Origin: Muricea muricata
Lineage: Eukaryota; Cnidaria; Anthozoa; Malacalcyonacea; Plexauridae
DNA length: 64,000 nt
Reading direction: 5' to 3'
Assembly (NCBI GenBank): GCA_963855995.1
Contig: OY979728.1
Location: 5,443,330-5,507,329 of the forward strand
This document shows positions 1-12,525 of the stretch, in pieces (position 1 is the stretch's first letter; each line of letters begins with the position of its first letter). The translations under genes and the position numbers were made by a program. Below the pieces are notes generated by a model. That model ran no database searches, was not told where the DNA came from, and worked only from the letters and a program-made list of their open reading frames with translations.

Positions 1-1095
1 TACTATTACATGACATTTACAAAAGAATGTAGAGATGAGTTATGTACAATACTAATTTAGCTTAGCTTTTAAGAAAGTTTAATTCTGTTCGATGAATTGT
101 TTCAGTTTGAATTTCAAAATTTGGTTTAAGTTCGTTTCACAAAGAATAAGTTATATTCCGACACTGTACGATATGCAAACTGCTGTTTGTCCCAATTTCT
201 GTGCGGGCGTAAATGATGGAAGTGGTTGTTCTGTCGTGTTCTGTAAGAGTGTCTTTGAGAGTCCTTTATCAATTTGAATTCAAAGTCTACCAGCTGGTTG
301 AGTCATTTGAACATGAATGTCCGACGACGGTATAGTAGGCGAAGAGAAAGTGGTTTCCACTTAATGATTTGAAGGGCTTCGAGCAGACTATTGACGAGGG
401 CGGTCAAGTGTTACCTGCACGCCGAGTTCGCCACAACAACGTTTAATAAGTTAGTAACAGTGAAATATATAATTACCTTTTCTTTTACAACAAAAACAAC
501 GTGTTAACTCGTATTTTTTTTTCATCATCCTTTAGACCTCGTGTTCGTTGCCATGGCAACCGTATGAATTATGCTTATCAAGTATAAATTGCTTATTCTG
601 GAGCATCCTACACAAGGTCAAGAATGAGTGCAGCAGCAATGTGTAGGAGGACTTCGAAGTTAATTCATCAGAGCAGACTTATTCTTGTCTATCCATACAA
701 TATTACTATAGTCAAACAATGGGAGAACACGGCCATTGTAAAGAGTGAGTCTTGCTTGAAAAGGCAGTAGGCTTTATGCGGTGAATTAGACCAAGGCGCT
801 GATTAACTTTCTTGCTGATATTATCGTCTTATCGATATGTTCTGACCACGTTAAGTTTTGTTGAATTGACACGTCCAGATATTTGAACGAGTTTGTTTTA
901 CTAAGAGGGATGTCATTGACTGAGATTGATACGTTTTTAAATTTGGTGAGTTTGCAAGAAATGCCATAGGCATAGATTATAAACTTGCACTTTGAGATTT
1001 TAAGGGTCAGAAGGTTGTCACACAGGCATTCAAGATTAGAGCTTATTTTATACTCAATATCATAAGCATTGTCTGTAGTCGTTAGTCTGTGATGG
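1..1095 (-). mobile_element. Degenerate LINE reverse-transcriptase fragment
   Basis: Read on the minus strand, about 1090 to 720 translates, with stops and shifts, into the connection region of a non-LTR reverse transcriptase. It includes a lysine/cysteine stretch (NLLTLKISKCKF-like) followed by FKYLDVSIQQNLTWSEHID, which matches the family pattern FKYLGV-x(4)-LTW-x(2)-HI. About 440 to 60 continues toward the C-terminal tail and is repeated at 2133-2530. No catalytic YADD box is present, so only the 3' part of the element survives. The clade (jockey/CR1-like) is inferred. Nothing here looks functional. Confidence 0.65.
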
Positions 1096-1756
1096 TCTCC
1101 AGATTTGAAAATTGACGTTACTTTTCCAGATTTCCGGCCAGGTTGATGGGAATAGTGTTAAGTAGCCTACAGGTTTGTTAGTTTTTAGCGCATCATACAC
1201 ATGACTCTTGTTCAACTGGCATGAAGATAAATTCATTTTTTAAGAATTTGACAGTGGATTTGTTTTAGATTCTGGATTTGAAGGTTTATTTTACACCCTA
1301 ATTTAGATCCAATGGAAGACAAGTGTTTTTTAATCTTCACGAAATGCGCTGGGTTTCGCTACAATACAGTTGAAGCAGAAAACGGCCTTTATTCCTGTCG
1401 GCAAAGATAAAGTAAAAAAACGTAAATCTGCACCGAAATTTGTTATTGCTCACATAAAATTCCAGGAAAAATGGAAATTGCTTTTTGGTAAACACCTTCC
1501 TCGAAATGTCTTTCCTAGAAGCTTTTAATTGCTTTATCAGCACCGTGTGAGAACGCGTTTCATTAACTACATTTTTGTACCCAGCCATATCATTGGCGCA
1601 GACTTCTACAATGATTTATGATTTCTTTTGAGCAGAAACAAAGTATAGATCTAAACTTGAAACGCTCTAAAATAGATGTGTTGAATTTATCATTACTGCG
1701 ACAGTTAAGTTGTTAAACGACCCTTTTCTCTGTTTTCTGCTGCTGTATAAGTCTGC
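1096..1756. other. Intergenic, no recognised gene
   Basis: An 83-codon minus-strand reading frame at 1337-1588 has no recognisable motif. I see no splice-site-bounded coding exon. It may be an unrecognised part of the surrounding retroelement debris. Confidence 0.4.
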
Positions 1757-2126
1757 TGTATTTATTTCTGTTTTAATATTCATTGTGTCACTCAAATTCA
1801 TGTGAATGTTAAACGTTTGTAACAGCTAACGGAACAGGCGTCCACATGTCTTATTGTTAGATTAATTAATGTACATTTCACAATCTCCTACGTCATTCAA
1901 CCTAAATATATCCACCTGTATTAGTGCCTAGTGATCAGTCTTGGATAGGGATTGTATGGAACTCCTACTTTCCCGTACCAACTCATTGTATTGTTAATTA
2001 TTTGAAATAAAGACTTAAAAGTAGATTGTATTCACTCATTTGAGAATTCACTCATTAGAAGATCTCGCTTGGTTTCGAGGTCCTCGCGCAAAAGCTGAGT
2101 TGATCCCCAGAAGGCCTCGTTACAGT
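1757..2126 (+). repeat. Left arm of a widely spaced inverted repeat
   Basis: This ~370-bp segment, ending in AAGGCCTCGT, is repeated in reverse complement at 9080-9450 with few mismatches. It has no coding potential. The arms enclose ~7 kb of LINE fragments. Each arm is probably a separate copy of one unidentified element, but they could be the ends of one structure. Confidence 0.8.
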
Positions 2127-2132
2127 ACGTTA

Positions 2133-2530
2133 TACTATTACATGACATTGTAGAGATGAGTTATGTGCAATACTAATTTAGCTTAGTTTTTGAGAAAGTT
2201 TACTAGTGGTTTGTTTAAGTTCATTTCACAAAGAGTTCCATTCCGACACTGTATGATATGCAAACTGTTGTTCCAGTGTCCCAATTTGTGCGCGAGCGTA
2301 AGTGGTTGTTCTGTCGTGTTTTATAAGAGTGTCTTTGAGAGTTCTTTTTGATCAATTTGAAGTCAAAGTTTACCAGCTGGTTGAGGCATTTGAACATGAA
2401 TTTGCAATGTTCGTATATTCGACAAAGAGAAGGGGGTGTCCACTCAAGGACTTGAAGGGCTTTAGTACTGAGCAGATAATTGACGAGGGCGATCAAGGAT
2501 ATATTCACCTGTCATACAAAATCTAATTCG
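2133..2530 (-). mobile_element. LINE C-terminal tail, second copy
   Basis: This region is a direct repeat of 1-440; both begin TACTATTACATGACATT. The minus-strand frame reads HSYKTRQNNHLRS, which matches the H-x-Y-x-TR-x(2)-N-x-LR signature after the reverse-transcriptase thumb in jockey/CR1-type LINEs. The copy is truncated and carries no catalytic domain. Confidence 0.6.
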
Positions 2531-3420
2531 TGCGTGTAATTGTTTTTATCCACTCTATGCCACAATCTTTCTCTCTTTATTGTTTGGTGACGAATAATGG
2601 TTCATTGTGCGTGCTACGTGCGTGCACATATATTTTTATTACATGAATTGGTCAGTGCTCTGTTGTAAATACTATATTACAAAGTGCAGTCATGCAACCT
2701 AATACTCAGTACGCGTAATACAACTTAACGTTTCGAAAATTACTTGCATGTGACTAATGCAACGTCACTTACCTTCTGCAGTCATTTTGTAGACAAGATT
2801 TCCTTGTACTATCTGCACTGCGTAGCACGTCTTGGCACGTTTGTGAATGAAATGATGTTTCACTTTGGAAGGTTCGATTATTGTAATATAATATCATCTG
2901 CAAGCACAGCAGGCGGCCCAGATCAATGAAGCATGTCTGTTTTAATTGTATTTATTTTAATATAAGCTTCCAAATGCACCTGCTAATAATGAAAACTTCA
3001 CAATGGAGAAACGAAGTAGCAATCTTGTTTTGAAATTTGCCAACAAAATATTTGTTTTTCATCAGCAATTATTTACTTTCACAAGCCGCATAACGAAAGC
3101 GAAGCCAAACGTGTCCACTTTTCAAAGAAAAAGTTTTTCCTGGAAAAATTAACGAGAGCATTGGTTAATAATAATAATTATTATATTCATTCAGGAAGCT
3201 CCGCTAACCGAACTGTTTTTCAAAGACGTCCTGGCATACATATCTCTATTAGTAGCGTGTAATCGTTTTTATCCCCTCCGTGCGACAATTTTTTTCTGTT
3301 TATTGTTTGCTGACGATTAATGATTCATTGTGCGTGCTACGTGCGTGCGCATATATATATCAATTAATTAATTGGTGCTCTATTGCAAATACTATATTAC
3401 AAAGTGCAGTCATGTATATT
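2521..3420 (+). repeat. Direct repeat pair of ~170 bp
   Basis: 2524-2695 and 3246-3412 are related copies sharing TTCATTGTGCGTGCTACGTG and ATACTATATTACAAAGTGCA. They are non-coding and diverged by small indels. Parts of 2700-2770 also resemble 3730-3790, so the stretch to ~3800 appears to be an old duplication of one repeat unit. Confidence 0.6.
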
Positions 3421-3908
3421 TGATCGCGCAAACTAACCAAGTCCGTGGATTCTGGTTCATTACATTGTACACATTAAAACCAGTCTGTACATAGATAGAG
3501 AGAAAAATCGAAAACGTGAAACCGAAATCAATCGTCGAAACGCGTGTGTTCAAAACTATTTCAGCATCATACATATTCCAACTGGGATTTCAGCTCAGAG
3601 TTGAAGAGCATTAATTGTTAATTAAAAATCCAACAATAGCAATGACTGAATTCGAAACTGTTATCGTCAAACCACTTATCAACTCCGGTGAATTAACTTA
3701 ATGATCTGAGCGAGCTTTAATACGACCTTACCCAGTGCACGTATACAACCAAATGTTTCGACTACTACTTGCATGCTTACTGATGCAACATAAGGGCACT
3801 GTGGTAGGACAGGTTGGTTAATCAGCCTACCACGGAAAATTGGATGATCCCGCCCACCTGTCCAGGGTGGCACCTTTGGCAAGTGCCAATAGCCCCTTGC
3901 CACCTCAT

Positions 3909-4052
3909 TGGCAGTAGCCGGACCATTTGGTCATGCTATGCAAATTTAAATCATTATCATTATTTATTTCCTTAAAAATTAATACTTATGCGGTATACAA
4001 ACACAGAACAATTTGCATTTGCATGACCAAACGTCGAGCTGGCTTCGCCACT
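3909..4052. mobile_element. MITE, family A copy 1
   Basis: A short AT-rich element has subterminal inverted sequences: TTTGGTCATGC on the left and GCATGACCAAA on the right. The right edge reads CTGGCTTCGCCACTGC. Related copies occur at ~20905-21272, ~31754-31915 and ~42940-43094, with shared interior text such as TATTTATTTC. No coding capacity. The left terminus is degraded. Confidence 0.65.
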
Positions 4053-4189
4053 GCTCATTGGGTAACCACAGTAGGTAGAGAGGAATTTTCAGTCTTGGTC
4101 GACAGCCTTTCTAGAGGTAGTGTCTCGACAAAAACACTGGTGCTGGTTGCACCTTAAAAGCACTACCCTCATAATGAGTAAAGATGACA

Positions 4190-7100
4190 GATAACTATTC
4201 ACCGATGAACGGCGTGAATGGAAGTTGAACCGGGGGAACCGGGAGAAGGCAGGGTGGGCCCGGTCGTCATCAAACTACTGCCAGAATGAATTGTAGTAGA
4301 GATACAAACAACGCTGTAATGGAGTGCTACTATGTGAGTAAGCCAGTTGATGAAAGTGGCAGGATAGAGGTTTACCAAAGATATCAGAGCAGAGATAATC
4401 TGATCAGGCTAGGGTGATCAGAAAATATGAGTGGTTTACTTCAGCTGAATTGGATGAAACAGGACGAAGAATGAAATTAGACGAAGAATGAAATCAAGAA
4501 TTAGAGGAACAGGATGCCGCAGGTATAGATACAGAAACTGAACTGGTTGATCAGCTAATTGGACATGCCAATGTGCAGATTACAGACGATGATACGAGGA
4601 ATGATGACGAGAAGCAAATAATAAATGAAATAGTGGAAATTATGAGAAGCGGACAGGTGTGGAATGGTGCTGGTTTTAAGAGAGTTGTCAGGAAAGTTCT
4701 GGCTGAAGTTCACAGATACAAGCTAAAAATATCATTGACACTAAAAACTAAAATATAGCAAGACAAGTTGAGATCAAAATGAGAGATCGCGAGGGAAAAG
4801 ATGGCAAAAAATCTCGGTGGAAAAAGAGAATCAAAGACTCCATTGCCGAGTTACGAACGCACGTCAAAATCCTAGAAAGATCCACACAAGAGAAACTTAA
4901 AAGGAAAGAAAAATACGCCAAGTGGGAGAGAAAGTATAGTATCAAACAGAAAGGAGAAAAGGCTGCAATCGAAGAACTTAAGCAAAGGCTGCAGGCTAAA
5001 TCTGCAAAGTTGAAAGGTTATGAACAATGGATTCATCGATACCAATTAAACAGCTTGTTTTAGCAAGATCAAAAGAGGGTGTACCAAACGAATGAATGGA
5101 ACATCCAGTAGGTTCAGTGAAGTTAGACCTGATGCTGAGGAAAGCCAACAGTTTTGGAGGGACATATGGGGTAAGGACGTTGTACACAATGAAAGTGCAG
5201 AATGGTTAGAAGAGTTGAAAAAGGGAAGAGTAGAAGCTAGACAAGAAGACATTCTAGTAACAACTGAAATGGTGACAGCAAGGTCAAAGACAGTCCCCAA
5301 TTGGAAGGCACCTGGAACTGATGACGCCCCAGGCAACTGTATTAAGAAATTGACAGCACTACATGAGCGAATAACGGGCCATATGAATGATTTGATCAAC
5401 AATAGAGTCGCCATACCTGATTGGATGACAAAAAGGGCTGTGTTGTGCCAGAAAGACCAAGAAAGAGCGAGTGATGTTGATAATTATCGACCCAAATCCT
5501 GTTTACCAGTTGCCTGGAAATTGATGACAGGTATCATAGTTGACATGTAGAAAACGATGCTTTGCCTGTAGAACAGAATGGATATAGGAGAAAGAGTAGT
5601 TTTTGATTGATAACATTGTCCTTGCTCATAGCAAAAGAAAGCACAAGAATGTAGCTATGGCGTGGCTGGACTACAAGAAAGCATATGATATGGTGCCTCA
5701 CCCTTGGATTATTGAAAGCTTTAAAAAGGGCACAGGTAGCAAAAATATAATAACTTTCTTGCAAAAATCCGTGACAAACTGGAAGACAAAACTTATAGAG
5801 AGTCATTTGATTTAGTTAATATTAGATGAGGTATCTTTAAAGGTGACTGCTTTTACCCCTTATTTTCGCTGTTTGCATGATACGCTTGACGAAGATCCTA
5901 CAAGATGCCAAAGCCGAATATACCTTAGGAGACGTCAAAATAAGTCATTTGTTCTATATAGATGACTTGAAAGTCTATGGAAAGAATAAAGCGAAGATTG
6001 AAAAAGCCTTGAATAAACAGTGCAGTTGGTTAGCCAAGACATAGGAATGGAATTCAGGATAAAGAAATGTGGCGTTGTGGTCCTAAAGCGAGGGAAGTTG
6101 TGTAAAAGTGAGGGTAAAAAGTTGATAAATGGACTAGCGATAAAGCAAGTTGATGACGAAGGTAACAAGTACCTGGGCATTCTAGAATTGGACAAATTTA
6201 GGGAGAAGGAAACAAAAGACATATTTCGAGCATAATATATAGAGCAGCAAAGCCGCTTGGGCTGTGTCACTAATGAGGCATGGAGCAGAAACAATTCTGG
6301 CTCTTCCATTAACGACATATTGCTAAAGCCTGCGAAAATGCAAAGGCATCGCAAGTCGTCACTTCCCACTGGTTTGCTAACCACCAAAAAATTTTATGGC
6401 ATGACATTTGGGGAAACTACACATTACTTTTTCTTCAAAAGTTTTGATGGAGAGACTGCGGGGAAACAAACATCTTACTTTCCCCAAATAAATTTTTGAC
6501 TGACAAATTATCGCGAGGCTTTTAAAAGACCTCCGATCCGTGCGGCAGTCATTATTTTGTTGGAATCTATTACAAAACTGCAAGTTAGCTATCGACAGCA
6601 AAGTCTTAGCAAAAAAAAAACAAGCAAATAACAGGGAAAAGCGTGAGAATGTATAAGATATAGGAATGTAATACACGGTCCTTACCTGAACAATTTCGTT
6701 TTTCCACAAAATATTGAAGTCAATGTTGACACCATGGCAGCTCGGTTTGTACTGACTCATAGCAGCGCGGGGCATGCATCTCATGTTAACCGGAAGTACG
6801 TCACTGGGATTTGGTAGAATAACGAATTACACCCTAAAAGCAATGTTGCTAGAATATACGTACCAAGAAAGAAATGAGGAAGGGGCCTGATCAGTTGTAA
6901 GAAGTGCACGAGGAGAGAAGAGAACAATTTCAGTTGGTATGTGAAAAACAGTAAAGAGGTATTATTAAGGAAAGTTGAAGATAAAAATGGGGTCAACAGA
7001 AGTATAGAATAAATGAAATAAAGGAGATGAAGAAAAAATGGAAGAAAAAAGGAATACATGGGCAGTATGTGAGAGGAAAGGAAGGTATTAACTGTGATAT

Positions 7101-7851
7101 GACGTGACAATGGAATGCAAAGGGGATTTGAAAGGATGTACTGAGGCCCTGATATGTGGTGCCCAGGAACAAGCGTTGAGAACAAATTATACGAGATTTC
7201 ACATTGATCGCACAAGTATGGAAGAAACGATGGTCCATGTTGTGAGTGAGCGTAGTAAGATGGCGCAGACAGAATATAACGGAAGACATGATGACGTGGC
7301 ACGGTATATCCATTGGCAACTTTGTGGTACATGTAAAGAACTAACATCTCGTACGACCAAAAGCCGGAGGGAGTGATGGAAAGTGAAAATTTCAAGATAT
7401 TGTGGGATTTCACAGTCCATTGTGACGGGAAAATTGAGGCAAGAAAACCATACATTGTCTTTATTGATAAGACAGAGAGAGAAGCTGTCATAATCGATAG
7501 GGTGAAAGATAAGGAACACGAAAAGGTACAGAAGTACCAGTTGTTGAAAGATGAAGTTGCAAAGGTCTGACGCATGCGAACAGTCTTTGTAGTTCCTGTT
7601 GTTATTGGAGTGCTTGGAGCTGTCTCAGTTAACTTCGGAGAATGCATGAAAAGAATCGGCGTGAATGTGAGGTCGAATGTTCTCCAGAAATCGGCATTGT
7701 TGGGGACAGCAAAGATACTAAGGAAAGTGCTCTTCCTGAAAGAAGTAAGAAAAGAGAGACCTGGGACCCATGGTGACATGTTGAAACCCGCTCCCAAGGA
7801 CTATAAACCAGGCTACAAGGAATGGACATAATAATAATAATAATAATAATG
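4190..7851 (+). mobile_element. R2/R4-type non-LTR retrotransposon, decayed
   Basis: A series of plus-strand frames broken by stops and shifts forms one element. 4573-5063 is charged and helical. 5092-5550 contains the NWKAPGTDD segment before the RT fingers. 5603-5815 holds motif A as AWLDYKKAYDMVPHPW. 5940-6010 holds motif C as FYIDDLKVYGK. 6020-6235 gives GMEFRIKKCG and KYLGILELD. 7104-7376 and 7373-7735 continue with RHDDVARYIHWQLCG and a restriction-like endonuclease region, ILWDFTVHCDGKIEARKPY. In the family this last part reads RRPDI, so the catalytic Asp of the PD motif is Tyr here. 6240-7000 appears interrupted by unrelated DNA. A (TAA)n tract at 7828-7851 fits the element's 3' tail. 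It is dead: at least five disruptions are visible. Confidence 0.85.
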
Positions 7852-7904
7852 ATGGAAACTTTATTGAATTATTTTCTTTTTGGAATACAAACAATTGTAA
7901 ATCT

Positions 7905-9040
7905 CGCTTATTAAGGTAATTCACAACCGGATTACTAAGTTAATTGACATGGGGCTTCGTAGATCTCTTATTCCATGGTTATGTGACTTCTTGTCTAATC
8001 GCAGACAGAGAGTCAAACTTGGGGAATCAATCTCTGAGTGGGCACAAGTAAATGCCGGTGTCCCCCACGGAACTAAATTAGGCCCAATTTTGTTTTTCGT
8101 AATGGTAAATGATCTAAAAACATTACAGTTAGATCGTTGGAAGTACGTAGACGATCTTACCATCTCCGAAGTTATACAAAAACATAGTCAATCTAACATG
8201 CAACACGAACTTGACTATATTTCAAATTGGTGCGATCATAATTATATGAAACTTAAACCAAAAAAGTGCAAAAAATTGGGAGTTAATTTTCATCGTGCCC
8301 TACCTGATCTAGCACAGCTTACTATCGATGGAACGTCACTTGAAACGATCAACAGCCATAAATTGTTAGGTCTTCGCATCCAAAATGACTTAAAATGGAA
8401 TGAGCATGTTGACATTGTTACCAAGAAAGCCGCAAAACGCCTTTGTATTATTCGTACTCTGAAACGTAGTGGAGTACCTGTCGATGACCTGATTAGTATA
8501 TACACATCTCTCATTCGCTCCATTTTGGATTATGGTTGCGCTGTGTGGCATACATGCTTCCCTCCTTCCTTGTTGAGAAGATTGAACGTAGCGATTTTTC
8601 CGAGTTATATTCCCCGCACCTATCTTACCGTGAAGCCTTAGCCCTTACTGGATACCCAAGACTAGAGGACAACCGCCAAAGTTTGTGTTTAAAACTCTTT
8701 AACAAACTTAAAAAACTCAGCCAAGTTTGAAACTCTCCCACCTAGTACCCTGTACAAGGTATGAATCACATGGACGATTGTTACGTGGCGGAAATAATTT
8801 ATCTTTATATAAATGTAGAACAGGCAGATATAGAAACAGTTTTTTTCCAACTGTGACTGAGGTTTGTAACCAGAGTTCTTCAGAATTTTAATTAACTCGT
8901 AATATCGAAGTTCTTGTAATTTTTAACTATATTGTAAACATATTTAATTTATAGTCATTCTTGTAATATATGATGCAATTCACCTTACATGGTGCGAATT
9001 TATATATTTTAATAAACTGAAGTGAATTGAGTTGAAAAAT
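7905..9040 (+). mobile_element. CR1-like LINE, 5'-truncated
   Basis: 7949-8641 encodes the palm-to-thumb part of a reverse transcriptase. It shows WLCDFLSNRRQRVKLG, motif B as GVPHGTKLGPILF (family: GVPQGT), motif C as YVDDL, then KLLGLRIQNDLKWNEHV and SILDYGCAVWH. A frameshift near 8540-8560 moves the reading to 8536-8730, with the conserved LSYREALALTGYPRLEDNR. The C-terminal arginine-rich end decays by 8890. An AATAAA lies at ~9011. Fingers and endonuclease are missing, as in target-primed reverse transcription products that stopped early. Confidence 0.85.
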
Positions 9041-9079
9041 CATGAGTCTAGCAACTAAAAGAAACAACAATACATATTG

Positions 9080-9450
9080 CTACGAGGCCTTCTGGGGATC
9101 AACTCAGCTTTTGCACGAGGGCCTCGAAACCAAGCGAGATCTTCTAATCAGTGAATGCTCAAATGAGTGAATACAATTTACTCTTAAGTCTTTGCTTCAA
9201 ATAATTAACAATACAATGAGTTGGTACGGGAAAGTAGAAGTTCCATACAATTCCTATCCAAGACTGATCACTACGCACTAATACAAGTGGATATATTTAG
9301 GTTGAATGACGAAGGAGATTGTGAAATGTGCATTAATTAATCTAACAATAAGACATTTGGACGCCTGTTCCGTTAGCTGTACAAACATTTAACATTCACA
9401 TGAATTTGAGTGACACAATGAATATTAAAACGGAAATAAATACATGTTTC
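9080..9450 (-). repeat. Right arm of the widely spaced inverted repeat
   Basis: This is the reverse complement of 1757-2126, starting at ACGAGGCCTTCTGGGGATCA. The two arms have similar lengths and about 90% or better identity by eye. No coding capacity. It directly follows the 3' end of the CR1-like LINE. Confidence 0.8.
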
Positions 9451-9810
9451 ATAACAATATTTACAAAAAAATAACATATAAACAATTACAAAAAACATCA
9501 GTTTAGAAGACTAGTAGTTGGGGACCACTCCATTCCTTATTACGGCGGTAAAAGATGTAATATGATGTTCTGATAGCAATGGTCATAATTTTCCTAATAC
9601 AATATATTTTGTGCATATCTTTAAAACCAATGTCATCTAGCATCTTTAAAAAGTTGGAACTCTCTTTCGCAAAAACACCCAACGAGCTGATAGAGATATT
9701 TACAAATTTAAAATCGTTAAAATACTTTCGTTGCTGTTTGATAAGTTCAATGATAATGATAATAATCTATGAATACTCAAAGTTTTACGTAATACCGACG
9801 GTGGATATAA

Positions 9811-11004
9811 TTACACAATACAAGGCCTTGAGGTCATTTTTGTCGCACCATAACTCTTCAGGACCTCCAAAATGTATAGACGTTTGGCTGCTTCCTTTAT
9901 AATATGCTCTGTATTAGTTTGCCAGCTCAAATTATCATTCATATGAAGTCCCAAAGGCTTGAACATTTTCACTCTATTGCATTTCTGAGCATTCAATTTC
10001 ATCAGCTCATTTTCCGTAAACCTATTTATATTATCAACAGTACTTCCACTGTTTCCCATGCAATCTCTGGACACAAGATAGGTGACATCAATCACCTCAG
10101 ATAAAGTAGTGTAATCCATAAATATAACAATATCCTCTTGATCGGAACCTCTAATCTGTTCTTGTCATCACTTGGTGTTTAAACAACATTGGCAGAGACC
10201 CCCACTTACTAAGACCCCCTTTTTCTAAACGTACAAATTCGACACCTATTTTGTAGATGCGCCGGAAATATTTTATTGGAGAAGGCCGAGCACCAATATT
10301 GACATTTCATAAAATTTATCAACAATATGTTGTGTTTAATCAAGTCATTGGCTTTACGGAGAGATTCCTGCAACCTTTTTTGTGCTATCCATGTTCTTAT
10401 GCCATTTATATACTAAATGCACCAATGTCAAGACAGCTGAACAGCGGCAAGCAACCAAACTGGGAAACACTGATTTCCTCTTGGAAATCTATTCAACAGC
10501 ATACGATTTTTGCCCTTTAGAAAGTACGGTGCAAGGGATAGCACAGACGTTAGACATTTTCCAAACGTGCGGAAATTTCATAGATTAGAAAGAATGGTTG
10601 AAAATATGCACTATTATAAGGTACAGCAAAACAATCAGCAGATAATTTTATTATCCTTTTAATTTCTTTATAGGATTTGCCTAAGATATTTGAGGCAGAG
10701 CACAGAAACTTCTAGATAATTCTTAGTTAAATCTGTGAGTAAGGTGCTAATATACTCAGCGGACTGTTTTGCGTTTAATGGGTTTCCAGTTTCAAGATCT
10801 ATAATAGAGACTGGGTTTTGCTTCTTTCCAATAACTTTTTTGCCTGTTTCCACTTTTTCCACCATAATCTTGGGTGTTATTTAGCGGTTTATTTCTCTTA
10901 TCATAAAATTTCTCATTCCGAATCTCAGACACGATCTTATTTCGTAAGTATTGAAAACGTTCAACTTTTCCGCGTTGGTATGCTTTGTCGCGGTTATACA
11001 TCAT
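9811..11004 (-). mobile_element. LINE fragments, internally deleted
   Basis: Two minus-strand pieces fit one APE-type LINE with the catalytic core missing. 11004-10668 resembles the linker between endonuclease and RT: YNRDKAYQRG, FQYLRNKIVSEI, and in the next frame SIIDLETGNPLN followed by AEYISTLLTDL. 10119-9811 resembles the RT thumb: LMKLNAQKCN, KPLGLHMNDNLSW, IIKEAAKRLYILEVLK. The 10120-10667 interval between them has no RT motifs. The copy is inactive. Confidence 0.7.
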
Positions 11005-12258
11005 CTCCTTTATTGTTCTTCTTTTTTGTATACATTCTTATTGTTATTTTTGAACGATGAATGAATAATTATTATGGGTAATTAATGTATAAGTTTTGTA
11101 AATGATGAATTTAAAAATACCGACTTGAAACAAAAATGAAAGTGATGCAGAACCCACCATTGCTATTTATTAAGTAACTAAAAGCTTTCAGTACAATATG
11201 CACTGTAAATTCTGAGGTGTAAAATTTACCCGAATTTCGGGTAAATTTTGCTATGTTAAAATATGTAACGAGACTAAAAGTAATTTTTACCCCTTCTTTA
11301 TCGGTAGTTAGGCCCCCATTAAAAAATCTTTACCCCCTTTGGAGTGTAAGTAATTATGCTACCGCAAATTTAGGGTTAATAAATTCTTAGGGGAGAAAAT
11401 TGCACCACGCGTCAGGGGTGATGATAAAATTAGCGGATAGTTTATGTTTCCACGATGGCGGAATTTTGTATGCGAAGAAATGCGAGATGAACGAAGAAAG
11501 CGGCGAGAATTCGATTGAAATTTATCAAATGGTTTATTTAAAACAGTGCTCACTGTAATATGAGCAGTTTTAACGTTTAAAATAACTTAAATAAGTAAAG
11601 GGAAAGTGATAACGTGAAGGAAATGGTGCATGATAATCTTTGCTGTAGATACATTGAAATGCTTCAGTGCCACGGAACAGCAAAGGCCAGGTTTGTCAAA
11701 ATATTTTGACAGTTACAGTCATTGAATTTACATATATCATTTTGTAAGACCGTAATGTTGGATATTCTTGATTAACATAAATACACTGACTTCATTTCAT
11801 CACAAATATTGCACGCAATTCAAATCCGTTTCACCAGAACAATATCTTCTTTGTGTATAGAAAGAAATATCTTCACTTTCCCAGTGTTCTTCCTCCGACT
11901 CGTTTTCCTACATGGTTTGAATTTACTTTTGTTTATAACTCTGGCATTTAGTTTTGTTGTTTTGTTTTAAAATGTGTTGTTTCTCGTAAGTTTTAAATCG
12001 TTAAAACTATTTAATGAATTTCTTGCAGATGATTTCTTACCTTAAAATGGTTTAATGCCAAAGTTTGTTTCGGTATTTTGTACTTTGTGGTGATGCATTT
12101 TCCTTCATTTGTATGATTTTGTCAAAAGTATAAAATATCAAAACGACTTTTTTCGACGGCCATTTTGAATTTTTCCGCACGGTCCATTGCGGGAAGTAAT
12201 GGACCGGCGAAAGTGCTTCTCAGCCAATTACAGGCCGCCATTTCACCGGAAGTGATGC

Positions 12259-12525
12259 TTGCCATATAACAATTGCTTAATATTGACAAGTGTATGTTCT
12301 ACGTCCTGTGAATGCATGACTATTTTTTCTATTCAGGAAGATGAGGATATCTCAAGTATTACTGCAGTTGTAACGTTTCTGACTGTTTTGCGAGTCGGGG
12401 AAAATCCGCTTATTCCCACTAAATCCGTGGTTTGTGTGGAGGGGCAAGAACTAGTCAACGTGCCTTCCCTCTCTTGCGAGGTTTTCGTGTGTGCAACCCC
12501 CAATATCCATTCAGCAACTCACTAA
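12259..12525 (+). CDS. Short ORF inside repeat block, unknown
   Basis: An 88-codon frame contains IQEDEDISSITAVVTFL and several cysteines. I do not recognise a domain. The preceding 90 bases are GC-richer (CCGCACGGTCCATTGCGGG) than the surroundings, so it could be a captured host-gene 5' region or a chance frame. There is no clear Kozak context or paired splice sites. Treat as doubtful. Confidence 0.2.
   Translation: MPYNNCLILTSVCSTSCECMTIFSIQEDEDISSITAVVTFLTVLRVGENPLIPTKSVVCVEGQELVNVPSLSCEVFVCATPNIHSATH

Noticed and set aside
6781-7797. A 338-codon minus-strand frame, the longest in the window
   Set aside because: It lies antisense to the R2/R4-type element's nuclease region, is Phe/Ser/Leu-rich with no domain, and the plus-strand reading matches a known family.
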